This document shows positions 18,483-27,170 of a stretch of 64,000 nt of DNA, one piece after another. Within the stretch, counting starts at the first letter, position 1. Each line of letters opens with the position of its first letter. This DNA comes from Flavobacterium sp. (GTDB taxonomy: Bacteria; Bacteroidota; Bacteroidia; Flavobacteriales; Flavobacteriaceae). Both the position numbers and the translations under genes were made by a program. Below the pieces are notes generated by a model. It made no database searches and was not told the DNA's origin. It saw nothing but the letters and a program-made list of their open reading frames with translations. The DNA is taken from assembly GCA_030151255.1 (NCBI GenBank), contig JASLED010000067.1, positions 82,033-146,032 of the forward strand, written 5' to 3'.

Positions 18483-20748
18483 CTTTAGATCTTTGATATA
18501 ATTTCAATTCTTCCCACGAAAATTCGTCATTAGAAAGGTTTTTTAATTCGGTGATAGATTTGTCATCATATTTAGAAAATAATGCCTTTAATTGCGTTAT
18601 TTTATCATTAGAAAGTACTTGGTTTAAAGCAATCTTTCTGTCGCTAACCAATTTTCCAATATGCGAATAAATAGTTGTTGAGGTAAGCTTTCTTTCTTCA
18701 GCAATTTCTTCAATTCCTTTATTTTGTTGCCAAAGTTCAAACGTAAGCAAAACCGTATTTTTTTTAGGTTCCTTTTTCTTTTCTCTTTGCAATAATTTTA
18801 CCACATCATCAGTATCTTCATTCGCTAAATCAAGTCGTTCTTTACGCAACAAATTGGCAATATTTGTCAAATGATTAATTCGATATTCTCCAACTTCCAA
18901 ACTACGTAAATTCTCTTTTGTTACGCTTTTATTTTCAATAATTAGTTGAATGATTCGCTTTATTTTTTTCAGATCTAACACCATTCGAATTGTTTGATCT
19001 TCTAATTCTTCCAATTCATTAAAAAACGTTTTCATTTGCTTTTGTCCGCGCACTTGTGCCATTGTAAACAACAATTCAAAAACAATATGATCCAACTTTG
19101 GGAAAAAATAATCAAATGCTTTATCTACTCTTTCTTGAACAAAACTTAGCTCAACAGTTGGTTGGTTGAATAAATAATATAATTGATTGGTAAATTTAGT
19201 GCTATGCACCATCATCTCTTCTAAGGTTTGAACAATTTTGGTTGTCCAAGCTTTATAGGATTGTTTTTTGCTTCTTTCTGCTTCATCTGCATAAGAATAC
19301 AAATGATTGCGCCAATTTTGATAAACATTTTGCCATGAAAATGCATTAATTAGCTGTTCTAATAAAAAAGCTTGAGTTTGCTTGGTTATTTCTCTTTCCA
19401 AAACTTCTTTTGAAGCTTTATTTTGAGCATATTGCATTACATCGTAATCATTTACCAAACCATTCATTTGAATTGGCGCTAATAGCACTAATCCTTTCAA
19501 CGATTTTAATCGAGACAGCGCAACATAAGCCTGACCAGGTAAAAACACTCTAGAAACGTCTAAAACAGCTTTTTCAAAGGTTAATCCCTGACTTTTGTGA
19601 ACGGTGATTGCCCAAGCCAATTTTATAGGATAATGCGTAAAAGTTCCAAGTACTTCCTCTTCTATTTCTTTTGTATTAGCATTTACTTTGTATTTAATGT
19701 TTTGCCACTCGTATCTATCAACTTCAATAGTTGTATTTTCTTCTTCAAATCGAACAAATACTTCATTATTGCTCAATTTGCTAATAATTCCCATTTTTCC
19801 ATTAAAATACTTTTTCTCGAATGATAAATCGTTTTTAATAAAAATTACCTGAGCACCAACTTTTAGATTAAGTTCGTTTTCTAATGGATAAATATTAGAC
19901 GGGAAATCGCCTACAATTTCGGCGTTATAAGTATACTCTTTGTTATTAATAATGGCTAAAGCTTCTGTATTTATTTTGTCTGCAATAGCATTATGAGTGG
20001 TGAGTGTAATATATCCTTCATTTTTTTGTTGATGAAACAAAGGATTGACATATTGATTTAAAACTTGAACATCAGCTGATGTAACTTTATTATTTCGCAA
20101 ATTATTTAAAATCTGAATAAATTCATCATCCGATTGACGATAAACTTTATCTAACTCAATATATAACGGCGGATTTTCGCGAATAACCAAAGAATGAAAA
20201 AAGAATGCTCCATCGTAATAACGTTTTAAAATCTCCCATTCATCATTTTTAACCACTGGAGGTAATTGCAACAAATCGCCAATAAAAAGTAGCTGAACTC
20301 CACCAAATGGCTTATTATTTCTACGAATGGTTTGTAACATAAAATCCATTGCGTCTAATACATCAGCGCGCAGCATACTTACTTCGTCAATTATCAATAA
20401 TTCTAAATTTCGAAATAGCGAACGACGAACATTATTCATTCGAAAATGCTTCTTTATAGAAATTCTATTCTCAAACTTTGTATATTCATTAAACAATGGC
20501 GGATTGTGAATATCTGGTATAAATCCAGCAATGGGAAAATGAAAAAATGAATGAATAGTAACTCCACCAGCATTTAATGCAGCAATACCTGTTGGTGCTA
20601 CAATTACTGTGTTTTTGTGTGTATTACTTACAATTTCTTTTAATAAAGTAGTTTTGCCCGTACCCGCCTTTCCTGTAAGAAAAATAGATTGATTGGTTTC
20701 GTTTATAAATTGCAAAACATACTTTGCTTCGTCTGAAAATTGATTCAT
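18463..20748 (-). CDS. PIF1/RecD2-like DNA helicase with C-terminal HTH
   Basis: A superfamily 1 helicase of 761 residues. Walker A GKAGTGKTT is at about residues 26-34, Walker B LLIIDEVSML at about 114, and the motif V/VI region AITVHKSQGLTFEKAVLDVSR at about 382-402. This is the PIF1/Dda-like arrangement. The C-terminal third holds a helix-turn-helix of the type found behind some RecQ-like helicases (NKGIEEIAEERKLTSTTIYSHI). Proteins of this architecture are widespread in Bacteroidota and are usually annotated only as AAA or HTH-containing helicases. The likely role is unwinding of unusual DNA structures in replication or repair; this is inference. No other gene is in its transcript. Confidence 0.85.
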   Translation of the reverse strand: MNQFSDEAKYVLQFINETNQSIFLTGKAGTGKTTLLKEIVSNTHKNTVIVAPTGIAALNAGGVTIHSFFHFPIAGFIPDIHNPPLFNEYTKFENRISIKKHFRMNNVRRSLFRNLELLIIDEVSMLRADVLDAMDFMLQTIRRNNKPFGGVQLLFIGDLLQLPPVVKNDEWEILKRYYDGAFFFHSLVIRENPPLYIELDKVYRQSDDEFIQILNNLRNNKVTSADVQVLNQYVNPLFHQQKNEGYITLTTHNAIADKINTEALAIINNKEYTYNAEIVGDFPSNIYPLENELNLKVGAQVIFIKNDLSFEKKYFNGKMGIISKLSNNEVFVRFEEENTTIEVDRYEWQNIKYKVNANTKEIEEEVLGTFTHYPIKLAWAITVHKSQGLTFEKAVLDVSRVFLPGQAYVALSRLKSLKGLVLLAPIQMNGLVNDYDVMQYAQNKASKEVLEREITKQTQAFLLEQLINAFSWQNVYQNWRNHLYSYADEAERSKKQSYKAWTTKIVQTLEEMMVHSTKFTNQLYYLFNQPTVELSFVQERVDKAFDYFFPKLDHIVFELLFTMAQVRGQKQMKTFFNELEELEDQTIRMVLDLKKIKRIIQLIIENKSVTKENLRSLEVGEYRINHLTNIANLLRKERLDLANEDTDDVVKLLQREKKKEPKKNTVLLTFELWQQNKGIEEIAEERKLTSTTIYSHIGKLVSDRKIALNQVLSNDKITQLKALFSKYDDKSITELKNLSNDEFSWEELKLYQRSKENSETN

Positions 20749-20776
20749 CTTTTTGCAAAAAATAAAATTGATAAAA

Positions 20777-20807
20777 AAATAGCCCTAGTAAAAACTTAGG
20801 GCTATTT
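20777..20807 (-). terminator. Terminator of the OmpH-like gene
   Basis: Stem AAATAGCCCTA / TAGGGCTATTT with a 9-nt loop, followed by a T-run on the minus strand. Confidence 0.8.
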
Positions 20808-20827
20808 GATATTATAACAAAGAAAAA

Positions 20828-21421
20828 TTATTTTTCTTCTTTCTCGGTTGTTTTAGCGCTATCTACGTTTGTAGCAGCAGCTTTTCCTGAATACTTAGCA
20901 TTTAACTCTTTAATGATTTCTTCAGTAATGTTATATTGATCTTTTGCATATATTACAGTTGATGCCTCTTCTGTATTAAATACATAATCTAAATTATTCT
21001 TTTTAGCATAGTCAGAAATAAATCCTTTTACTTTCTTTACGATAGAATCCATTTCGCCTGCACTTTCAGATTGAAGTTCTTGAAACAATGATTGTTGTTT
21101 CATTTGCAATTGTTGCTCTCTTTTTTGTAACTCAGCACTTTTTTGTTGAGCCCACTCTTGTCCTTTCTGAGCAGCATTTGCTTGGAAGTTTTGAACATCT
21201 TGTTGGAATTTTGCAATTTCACTTTCAAATTGCTTTCCTTTTTCTTCTGACTTAATTTTATATTTTGACTCAACATCTTTTACTTCCTGATATTCGGTCA
21301 TTAATTTAGAAGAATCTATATAAGCAGTTTTAAACACTGTATCCGTGTTTGTAGCGTTATTGTTATTTCCACAAGATAATAACAACCCAGCTAATCCCAA
21401 TACGAAAATTCCTTTTTTCAT
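20828..21421 (-). CDS. OmpH/Skp family protein, lipoprotein
   Basis: A 197-residue envelope protein with lipoprotein signal (lipobox LLLSC at about residues 13-17). A Skp/OmpH domain follows: an AYIDSSKLMTEYQEV start, a long glutamine- and lysine-rich coiled coil (about 60-125), and the closing NNLDYVFNTEEASTVIY segment. Skp proteins are periplasmic chaperones for outer-membrane proteins; a lipidated form is frequent in Bacteroidota. It is transcribed alone, ended by its own hairpin. Confidence 0.85.
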   Translation of the reverse strand: MKKGIFVLGLAGLLLSCGNNNNATNTDTVFKTAYIDSSKLMTEYQEVKDVESKYKIKSEEKGKQFESEIAKFQQDVQNFQANAAQKGQEWAQQKSAELQKREQQLQMKQQSLFQELQSESAGEMDSIVKKVKGFISDYAKKNNLDYVFNTEEASTVIYAKDQYNITEEIIKELNAKYSGKAAATNVDSAKTTEKEEK

Positions 21422-21672
21422 TTTTTATTTTTTATGAATGCGGTAAAATTAAAAAAAACTTTTATTCTTAACTAAAATATTTGTACTATATCTATTAATC
21501 AATAATATTTATAGATAATTAAAATTTAATAATTAAAATCTATTAATATTGATTCATTTTAAACGCTTTTAAGCAACTTTTGAACTTTAAACTTAAGTTT
21601 GTATCAGAAACAAATAATCAGCATGTTAAAACAATTAAAAATAAGTATTTGCACTAATTTATCTTCTAAAAT
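21422..21672. other. AT-rich intergenic spacer
   Basis: About 250 bp without an ORF or clear hairpin between the methyltransferase and OmpH-like genes. No exact TAnnTTTG was found on the minus strand. Confidence 0.4.
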
Positions 21673-22527
21673 CTAATTTTCTTGTTTGGTTAAACAATAA
21701 ATTAAAGAAGAATATTCTAAAGAACGTCTTGCTTCTACATTTGATCTTAAACCAATAAAAAAAGCTTTCAGCCAATTTTTCTTTCCTGTTTTATATTGTT
21801 CAGATAATAAAGAAACGTAAAAACTATCAAATAACATTGGTTGTATATCATCTAAAGAAAAATGAAAATTTGAAAAAATTTTATTTATCGAGTTTTTTGA
21901 AAAATGCCAAAGATGACGAGGTGCATCATATGCTGCCCAAAATTGATTATAATATTGGGCATCGAAAGATTTATAATTAGGAACAGCAATAATTAATTTT
22001 CCGTTTGGTTTAAGCAATCTTTTAAACTCTAAAATTTGTTCCTCTAAATTTGATATATGTTCTAAAACATGCCAAAGTGTAATTGCATCAAAACTTTCAT
22101 TTGGCAAATTGGATAATGAATTACACATATCAATATTTTTTTTTGCTGCTAATTGTTTTGCATTTTCATTCGGTTCAAAACCATTTACCATCCATCCTCT
22201 TTTTTTTGCTTCTAACAAAAAATCGCCTGTTCCGCATCCTATGTCCAAAACTGAACCAATCGTTTTAGTTTGATCAAAAAGTAAATCTACTTTATTTTTT
22301 AACGCTATTTTTTTTACACCTTGATAAAGACGTTCAAAAAAATTTCGTTTCGAATCTGTATGAGAAATATAATTTTCACTTTTATAATACTCACCTAATT
22401 TTTCAAATTCAGGAAAAGGATCTGTTATTAATAAATCATATTCACGATTATGAAACAATGAAAATTTTTCATTTGTTACAGTAAAATCTTTTACCTCTAA
22501 AAATTTTTCGTCTTTGCTAAAATTCAT
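21673..22527 (-). CDS. Class I SAM-dependent methyltransferase
   Basis: A 284-residue cytoplasmic protein with a Rossmann-type methyltransferase domain. SAM-binding motif I GSVLDIGCGTGDFL is at about residue 90, an acidic residue ends motif II (GFEPNE), and DAITLWHVLEHI matches the motif common to UbiG/Methyltransf_11-type enzymes. The first 70 residues are specific. The substrate is unknown; proteins of this type often modify sugars or lipids. It is isolated: 752 bp of empty DNA lie upstream. Confidence 0.8.
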   Translation of the reverse strand: MNFSKDEKFLEVKDFTVTNEKFSLFHNREYDLLITDPFPEFEKLGEYYKSENYISHTDSKRNFFERLYQGVKKIALKNKVDLLFDQTKTIGSVLDIGCGTGDFLLEAKKRGWMVNGFEPNENAKQLAAKKNIDMCNSLSNLPNESFDAITLWHVLEHISNLEEQILEFKRLLKPNGKLIIAVPNYKSFDAQYYNQFWAAYDAPRHLWHFSKNSINKIFSNFHFSLDDIQPMLFDSFYVSLLSEQYKTGKKNWLKAFFIGLRSNVEARRSLEYSSLIYCLTKQEN

Positions 22528-23225
22528 AATTCAAAAATTAAATGGCTTAAAAAACTATCGAAAAAAATCACCTTACTTTTCTGTTTTTTGTGCCTCTCAA
22601 AAATAGACTTTTTAAAATCGGTAAAATAATATTTCACTTACTTTTTAATCGATTTTTTTAATAGAAAAAAGTTTCATTCTTTCTTTATCAAAAATTTTAT
22701 GATTAATAAAACTTCTTTTTTATATGTTCAAAAACTGAACCAATTTTAATTTTCTATTTCTTTTCACAAGTAAAAAAGATGAAAATAAAATTACAATTTT
22801 GATTCAAAATTTTGCACTTTAAAAATATAAATATCTTGTTTAATTCTACTTAAAATTATATTTATTTATCATTTATTTTTCTTCTTAAAAGTCATCAGAA
22901 AACAAATCATAATCGTCTTTTGTTTCTATACCAAAACATCATTTTTTAGCCGTAAATTTTATTTTCTTCTTTTGGAGATATCTAAAATTTAAACTCAAAT
23001 AATTCAATAGCAAAAAGACAAAACATGCTGTATAACAAAACTAATAGGTAAAATACTATTAAAGTGAAACTTTACCTAAGCCTGGTTAATAACAAACCAA
23101 TAAATAGCACTAAAAACAACTATTCTAAAGCAGTTACAATCTAATCAAATACTATTTATGAAGTAGTTAGCTATATTGGCTTAAAGTTTTAATTAGATAA
23201 TAAATACTGCTTATTAGAAAGTAAA
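22528..23225. other. Long AT-rich non-coding region downstream of mnmG
   Basis: Some 700 bp with no credible ORF, very rich in A and T. Only a weak stem-loop was noticed (TAGGTAAA at about 23045 pairing with TTTACCTA at about 23079). It lies next to a parS-like site and may belong to the origin-proximal chromosome structure. Confidence 0.5.
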
Positions 23226-23257
23226 AAAGGATATGTTCCACGTGGAACATATCCTTT
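23226..23257 (-). terminator. Terminator of mnmG containing a parS site
   Basis: A perfect 32-bp palindrome (AAAGGATA arm ends around the parS core), followed on the minus strand by a T-run and located 22 bp after the mnmG stop. It has the form of an intrinsic terminator whose stem is built around the parS sequence. Confidence 0.7.
23234..23249. promoter_or_regulatory. parS-type ParB binding site 1
   Basis: TGTTCCACGTGGAACA is a perfect 16-bp palindrome identical to the parS form known from Caulobacter and pseudomonads and close to the B. subtilis consensus. parS sites cluster near replication origins. Confidence 0.85.
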
Positions 23258-23279
23258 AACTAATCCTTTATTAGTTGTC

Positions 23280-25157
23280 TTATCTCCCCATATGGATTAA
23301 TAAGATTGATATATCTGTTGGTGTAACACCAGAAATTCTAGATGCTTGAGAGATTGTAATTGGGCGTATTTTTTTGAACTTTTCTTTCGATTCAAAGGAC
23401 AAAGAAACAATCTTATCATAGTCAAAATTTTCAGGAATTCTGATGTCTTCTAACCTACTTAATTTATCTGCATTGTTCTTTTCTTTTTCTATATAACCAG
23501 AATATTTTACTTGAATTTCTGCTTGCTCAATTACCTCCTGATCGATCTTTTTTTCTTCAATATATTCTTCCACTTTTTTGAATTTTAATATATCATCTAA
23601 TTCAATTTGTGGCCTTGAAAAAACTTTAAACATCTTATCAGGTTGACTCATTAATGAAGATCCTTTTGCTTCTAAAATCGGATTTGCTTCATCCAAACGA
23701 ACGCTTGTTTCTTTAAAAAACTCTACAAATTTTTCCGATTCGTCACGCTTATATTCCATCCTTTTCATTCGTTCTTCACTTGCTAATCCAACTGCAAATG
23801 ACAAAGGTGTAAGTCTAAAATCTGCATTATCCTGACGTAATAAAGTACGATATTCAGCTCTCGAAGTAAACATACGATACGGCTCATCGGTTCCTTTTGT
23901 GATTAAATCATCTATTAAAACACCTATATAAGCTTCGTCTCTACGTAGAATAATTGGCTCTTTTTCATTCACTTTTAAATGCGCATTCATCCCCGCCATT
24001 AGTCCTTGAGCAGCTGCTTCTTCATATCCTGTTGTTCCATTTATCTGTCCAGCAAAATATAATCCATCAACTAATTTAGTTTCTAAAGTATGTTTTAATT
24101 GTGTTGGCGGAAAATAATCATACTCAATTGCATAGCCTGGACGGAAAATTTTTGCCTTCTCAAAACCTGCAACCGAGCGCAAAGCTTTAAACTGTACTTC
24201 TTCAGGAAGTGATGTTGAAAACCCATTTACATAGATTTCACAGGTATTCCAGCCTTCAGGTTCTACAAAAATTTGATGTCTTTCTTTATCAGCAAATCGA
24301 TTAATTTTATCTTCAATTGACGGACAATAACGTGGTCCTAAACTTTTAATTCTACCTGTAAACATCGGAGAACGATCAAAACCTTCACGCAACAAATCAT
24401 GCACTTCAGGTGAAGTATAGGTCATAAAGCAATCTCTTTGTTGTTTTAAAGGCGAAGTAACATCCATATAAGAAAACTTTGCAGGATTGATATCTCCACC
24501 TTGAACTTCCATTTTTGAATAATCTAATGAACGTCCATCAACGCGTGGCGGCGTACCTGTTTTCATTCGGCCAGAAGTAAAACCAAGCTTAATTAAATCT
24601 TCAGTTATACCATATGCAGCTCCCTCACCTGCTCTACCACCACCAAATTGTTTTTCTCCTATATGAATCAATCCATTTAAAAAAGTTCCATTCGTAAGAA
24701 TAACAGTTTTAGCTTTTATGGTTAATCCAAGACTTGTTACAACTCCTTCTATCGTATCATTTTTAACCAATACAGACTTTACCATATCTTGATAAAAATC
24801 TAAATTAGGAGTTGCTTCTAGCATTAAACGCCAAGTTTCTGAGAAGCGCATACGATCAGACTGTACGCGTGGCGACCACATAGCTGGTCCTTTAGATTTA
24901 TTTAGCATTTTAAATTGAATGGCAGTATGATCGGAAACAATTCCTGAATACCCGCCTAATGCATCAATTTCGCGCACAATTTGTCCTTTCGCAATTCCTC
25001 CCATAGCAGGGTTACAAGACATCTGTGCGATGTTTTGTAAACTCATTGTGATAAGCAATGTTTTAGATCCCATATTTGCTGCTGCTGCTGCTGCTTCAGA
25101 ACCAGCATGACCACCACCAACAACTACAACATCATATATATCTTGAAAAATACTCAT
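23280..25157 (-). CDS. mnmG: tRNA uridine-5-carboxymethylaminomethyl modification enzyme MnmG
   Basis: FAD-dependent subunit of the MnmE-MnmG complex that modifies the wobble uridine of several tRNAs. At 625 residues it has the usual length. The FAD-binding GGGHAGSEAA is at about residues 14-23. Family signatures GPRYCPSIEDKI and GQINGTTGYEEAAAQG are present, and the C-terminal helical domain ends in the conserved ISQASRISGV segment. It starts 20 bp after ybeY and shares its promoter. It is flanked by two parS sites. mnmG (gidA) lies near the origin in many bacteria. Confidence 0.97.
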   Translation of the reverse strand: MSIFQDIYDVVVVGGGHAGSEAAAAAANMGSKTLLITMSLQNIAQMSCNPAMGGIAKGQIVREIDALGGYSGIVSDHTAIQFKMLNKSKGPAMWSPRVQSDRMRFSETWRLMLEATPNLDFYQDMVKSVLVKNDTIEGVVTSLGLTIKAKTVILTNGTFLNGLIHIGEKQFGGGRAGEGAAYGITEDLIKLGFTSGRMKTGTPPRVDGRSLDYSKMEVQGGDINPAKFSYMDVTSPLKQQRDCFMTYTSPEVHDLLREGFDRSPMFTGRIKSLGPRYCPSIEDKINRFADKERHQIFVEPEGWNTCEIYVNGFSTSLPEEVQFKALRSVAGFEKAKIFRPGYAIEYDYFPPTQLKHTLETKLVDGLYFAGQINGTTGYEEAAAQGLMAGMNAHLKVNEKEPIILRRDEAYIGVLIDDLITKGTDEPYRMFTSRAEYRTLLRQDNADFRLTPLSFAVGLASEERMKRMEYKRDESEKFVEFFKETSVRLDEANPILEAKGSSLMSQPDKMFKVFSRPQIELDDILKFKKVEEYIEEKKIDQEVIEQAEIQVKYSGYIEKEKNNADKLSRLEDIRIPENFDYDKIVSLSFESKEKFKKIRPITISQASRISGVTPTDISILLIHMGR

Positions 25158-25177
25158 TCTTTCAGAAATTTTAATTT

Positions 25178-25597
25178 TTATTGTTCCACGTGGAACATTT
25201 TAATTTTTTCTTCCTCTTTTGATCGCATTAACGCTTCCTCTGTATCAGATTTATCTTTATAACCACAATAATGAAGAATTCCATGAGACATAACACGCAA
25301 TAATTCAGCCTCAAAAGGTTGATTAAAATCTTGCGCATTTTCTTTTACTCTTTCTAAACTTATAAAAATATCACCGCTAACTATTTGATTTTCAGTATAA
25401 TCAAAACTTATTATATCTGTTAAAGTATCGTGATCTAAATATTTTACATTGATTTCATGTAAATATTCGTCATCACAAAATATATAATTCACATCACCAA
25501 CTACAAATCCTTCTGACTCGATAATTCGTTCAATCCAACCTTCATAATTTTCTTCGTTAGATAATGAAAAATCGATTTCATAATTAAATGTTATCAT
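25178..25597 (-). CDS. ybeY: rRNA maturation endoribonuclease YbeY
   Basis: Metal-dependent RNase of the UPF0054 family, involved in 16S rRNA 3'-end maturation and ribosome quality control. The signature SHGILHYCGYKDKSD holds two of the three usual zinc histidines (H-x3-H); the third (in GYDH of classical YbeY) is replaced, giving GYKDK. This variant is, as far as I recall, common in Bacteroidota. The start is ATG at 25597, giving 139 residues; a longer TTG frame from 25615 would overlap the promoter -7 element. The last codons (M-F-H-V-E-Q) are formed by a parS site. It is in an operon with mnmG. Confidence 0.88.
   Translation of the reverse strand: MITFNYEIDFSLSNEENYEGWIERIIESEGFVVGDVNYIFCDDEYLHEINVKYLDHDTLTDIISFDYTENQIVSGDIFISLERVKENAQDFNQPFEAELLRVMSHGILHYCGYKDKSDTEEALMRSKEEEKIKMFHVEQ
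25182..25197. promoter_or_regulatory. parS-type ParB binding site 2, inside ybeY
   Basis: A second exact TGTTCCACGTGGAACA, about 1.95 kb from the first. It forms the last codons of ybeY, reading M-F-H-V-E-Q on the minus strand. Confidence 0.85.
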
Positions 25598-25614
25598 ACA
25601 AAAATTAATTTGCA

Positions 25615-25622
25615 CAAAGGTA
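25615..25622 (-). promoter_or_regulatory. Promoter -7 element of ybeY-mnmG
   Basis: TACCTTTG on the minus strand. The predicted start lies about 14 nt upstream of the ATG at 25597, which fixes that start codon. Confidence 0.65.
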
Positions 25623-25731
25623 CAATGAAAATTAAAAATGTAAGTTCTTGAATCTGAAAAAGATTAGTTTTTTATAAAAACAAACCATTATATTTTTCGT
25701 ATTTCAAAATAAAATAAAATAAAACTTAAAT

Positions 25732-26348
25732 AAGCAAAATACAAGAGCTTTAAAAAACACAACTTCATAGCTTAGTTATTTTGACTAATTATTTTAAAAA
25801 ACTATAAAAACGAACTACAAGATGATTTTCAGTAAATAGAAAAAAAAATGTTTTTAAAAATTGAATAAATCTACCGCTTACAATTTTAATAAGACGCAAA
25901 AGCTCAAAGAAAAAAATTTAAGCAAAATACAAGCATTCGAAAAAAAAAACAGCTTAATAAATTTAAACAAACGTACAGCCTACAATTTTAATAAAATGCA
26001 CAAAGCCCAAGTAAAATATTTTTAAGCAAAATACAAGAGCTCTAAAAAACACAACTTCATAGCTTAGTTATTTTGGCTAATTATTTTTAAAAAACTATAA
26101 AAACGAATTACAAGATGATTTTCAGTAAATAGAAAAAAAAATGTTTTAAAAAATTGAATAAACCTACCGCCTACAATTTTAATAAAACGCACAAAGCTCA
26201 AGCAAAAATTTTTTAAGCAAAATATAAGCGATTGAAAAAAGAAATCTGATTAAAAAATTTAAACAAACATCCCGCCTACAATTTTAATAAAACACACAAA
26301 GTTCAAGAAAAAAAATTTTAAGCAAAATATAAGCGATCGAAAAAATAA
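25732..26348. repeat. Imperfect ~293-bp tandem repeat array
   Basis: About two copies of a ~293-bp composite unit. The word AAGCAAAATA starts at 25732, 25920, 26024, 26215 and 26320, with alternating spacings of about 190 and 104 bp. The word TACAATTTTAATAA starts at 25879, 25981, 26172 and 26277. The copies differ at scattered positions, so the duplication is not recent. No reading frame spans it. The plus strand is markedly A-rich. It lies beside the DnaA-box cluster of the putative origin. Confidence 0.8.
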
Positions 26349-26389
26349 AATTGAACTTAGAATATAAAACAAACAAGTAAAAACTTATT

Positions 26390-26860
26390 TATGTTATCAA
26401 CGTTATTAACATCAATAAATAATAAATAAATAAATTTTAAAAATATATAAAAAACTATTTCTATTATATTGTTTGTTAATATGTAGAATAACTTTTAAGC
26501 TATTATTTGCTAAAATGACTTTTTAAAACTTATCAACAGGTTATTATTTCTTAAATAGCTTTAAAATAGAGAATTAAGCTATTTATTAACACGGTTAATA
26601 ACCTTTATCAACTGCTTTTTTAAAACAATTTTACTGTTGATTTCTGTTAATAACCCTATTAGTGAGTATTGATAAAGAGCTAATAGTTTGTAAAAAGAAA
26701 ATTTGAATATGTTTATGAATCAAGCGTATTGTAAATTTTTTTAGATATTCAAAAAATACTTATTTTATTCTTTTAATAATTATCAACAAAAATTGTTAGC
26801 AAGCTAATTGCTGATTATCAATATTTTAGTATTAAATAAAAAAATCATTGTTGATAACCT
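26390..26860. other. Putative chromosomal replication origin (oriC)
   Basis: Non-coding, very AT-rich DNA with a cluster of DnaA-box-like 9-mers. Exact TTATCAACA occurs at 26530-26538, 26780-26788 and, inverted, 26849-26857. Variants are TTATCAACG at 26394, TTATCAACT at 26605, TTATTAACA at 26403, 26583 and inverted at 26645, and TTATCAATA at 26815 and inverted at 26667. They differ from the E. coli box TTATCCACA by one or two bases. Two parS sites lie 1.2 and 3.2 kb away, mnmG is adjacent, and nearby genes diverge from this point. No dnaA gene is present, as is frequent in this phylum. A binding assay or skew analysis has not been done. Confidence 0.7.
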
Positions 26861-27145
26861 ATAACTAGCTTATTTTTAAATAATTACGTTTTTTACTCTT
26901 TTAAAGTTTATATCGTATTTTAAGCCCTTAAATAGCTTTTTTTAAAATTTTACCGGCACTTTTTTTCCACTTGTTTAAGTATACTTTTATACATAAAACG
27001 ACATAGAGTAATTTTATACTATCTATAAAATGAAGTTTTTTGTGCTATTTTTTAGTGTAATTAAAACATATTTAAAGATTAAATTTTACACCAAAAAAGA
27101 CAATTTTTATATCTAACGAATAATGTACAACGCTTATAGAAATGT
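26861..27145. other. AT-rich spacer between the putative oriC and gltX
   Basis: No ORF, strong hairpin or repeat was seen. It may include the duplex-unwinding element of the origin, but nothing specific can be shown. Confidence 0.35.
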
Positions 27146-27153
27146 TATCTTTG
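27146..27153 (+). promoter_or_regulatory. Promoter -7 element of gltX
   Basis: TATCTTTG, 17 nt before the ATG at 27171. It lies inside the longer open frame from 27123, so the upstream start is excluded. Confidence 0.65.
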
Positions 27154-27170
27154 TAAAAAAATTTTATAAC

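Noticed and set aside
25732..26348. CRISPR array
   Set aside because: The repeats are long, imperfect and unevenly spaced (about 190 and 104 bp), not short identical repeats with unique spacers, and no cas gene is present.
27123..27170. Longer N-terminus for GltX
   Set aside because: The extra codons contain the TATCTTTG promoter element; the conserved protein begins at 27171.
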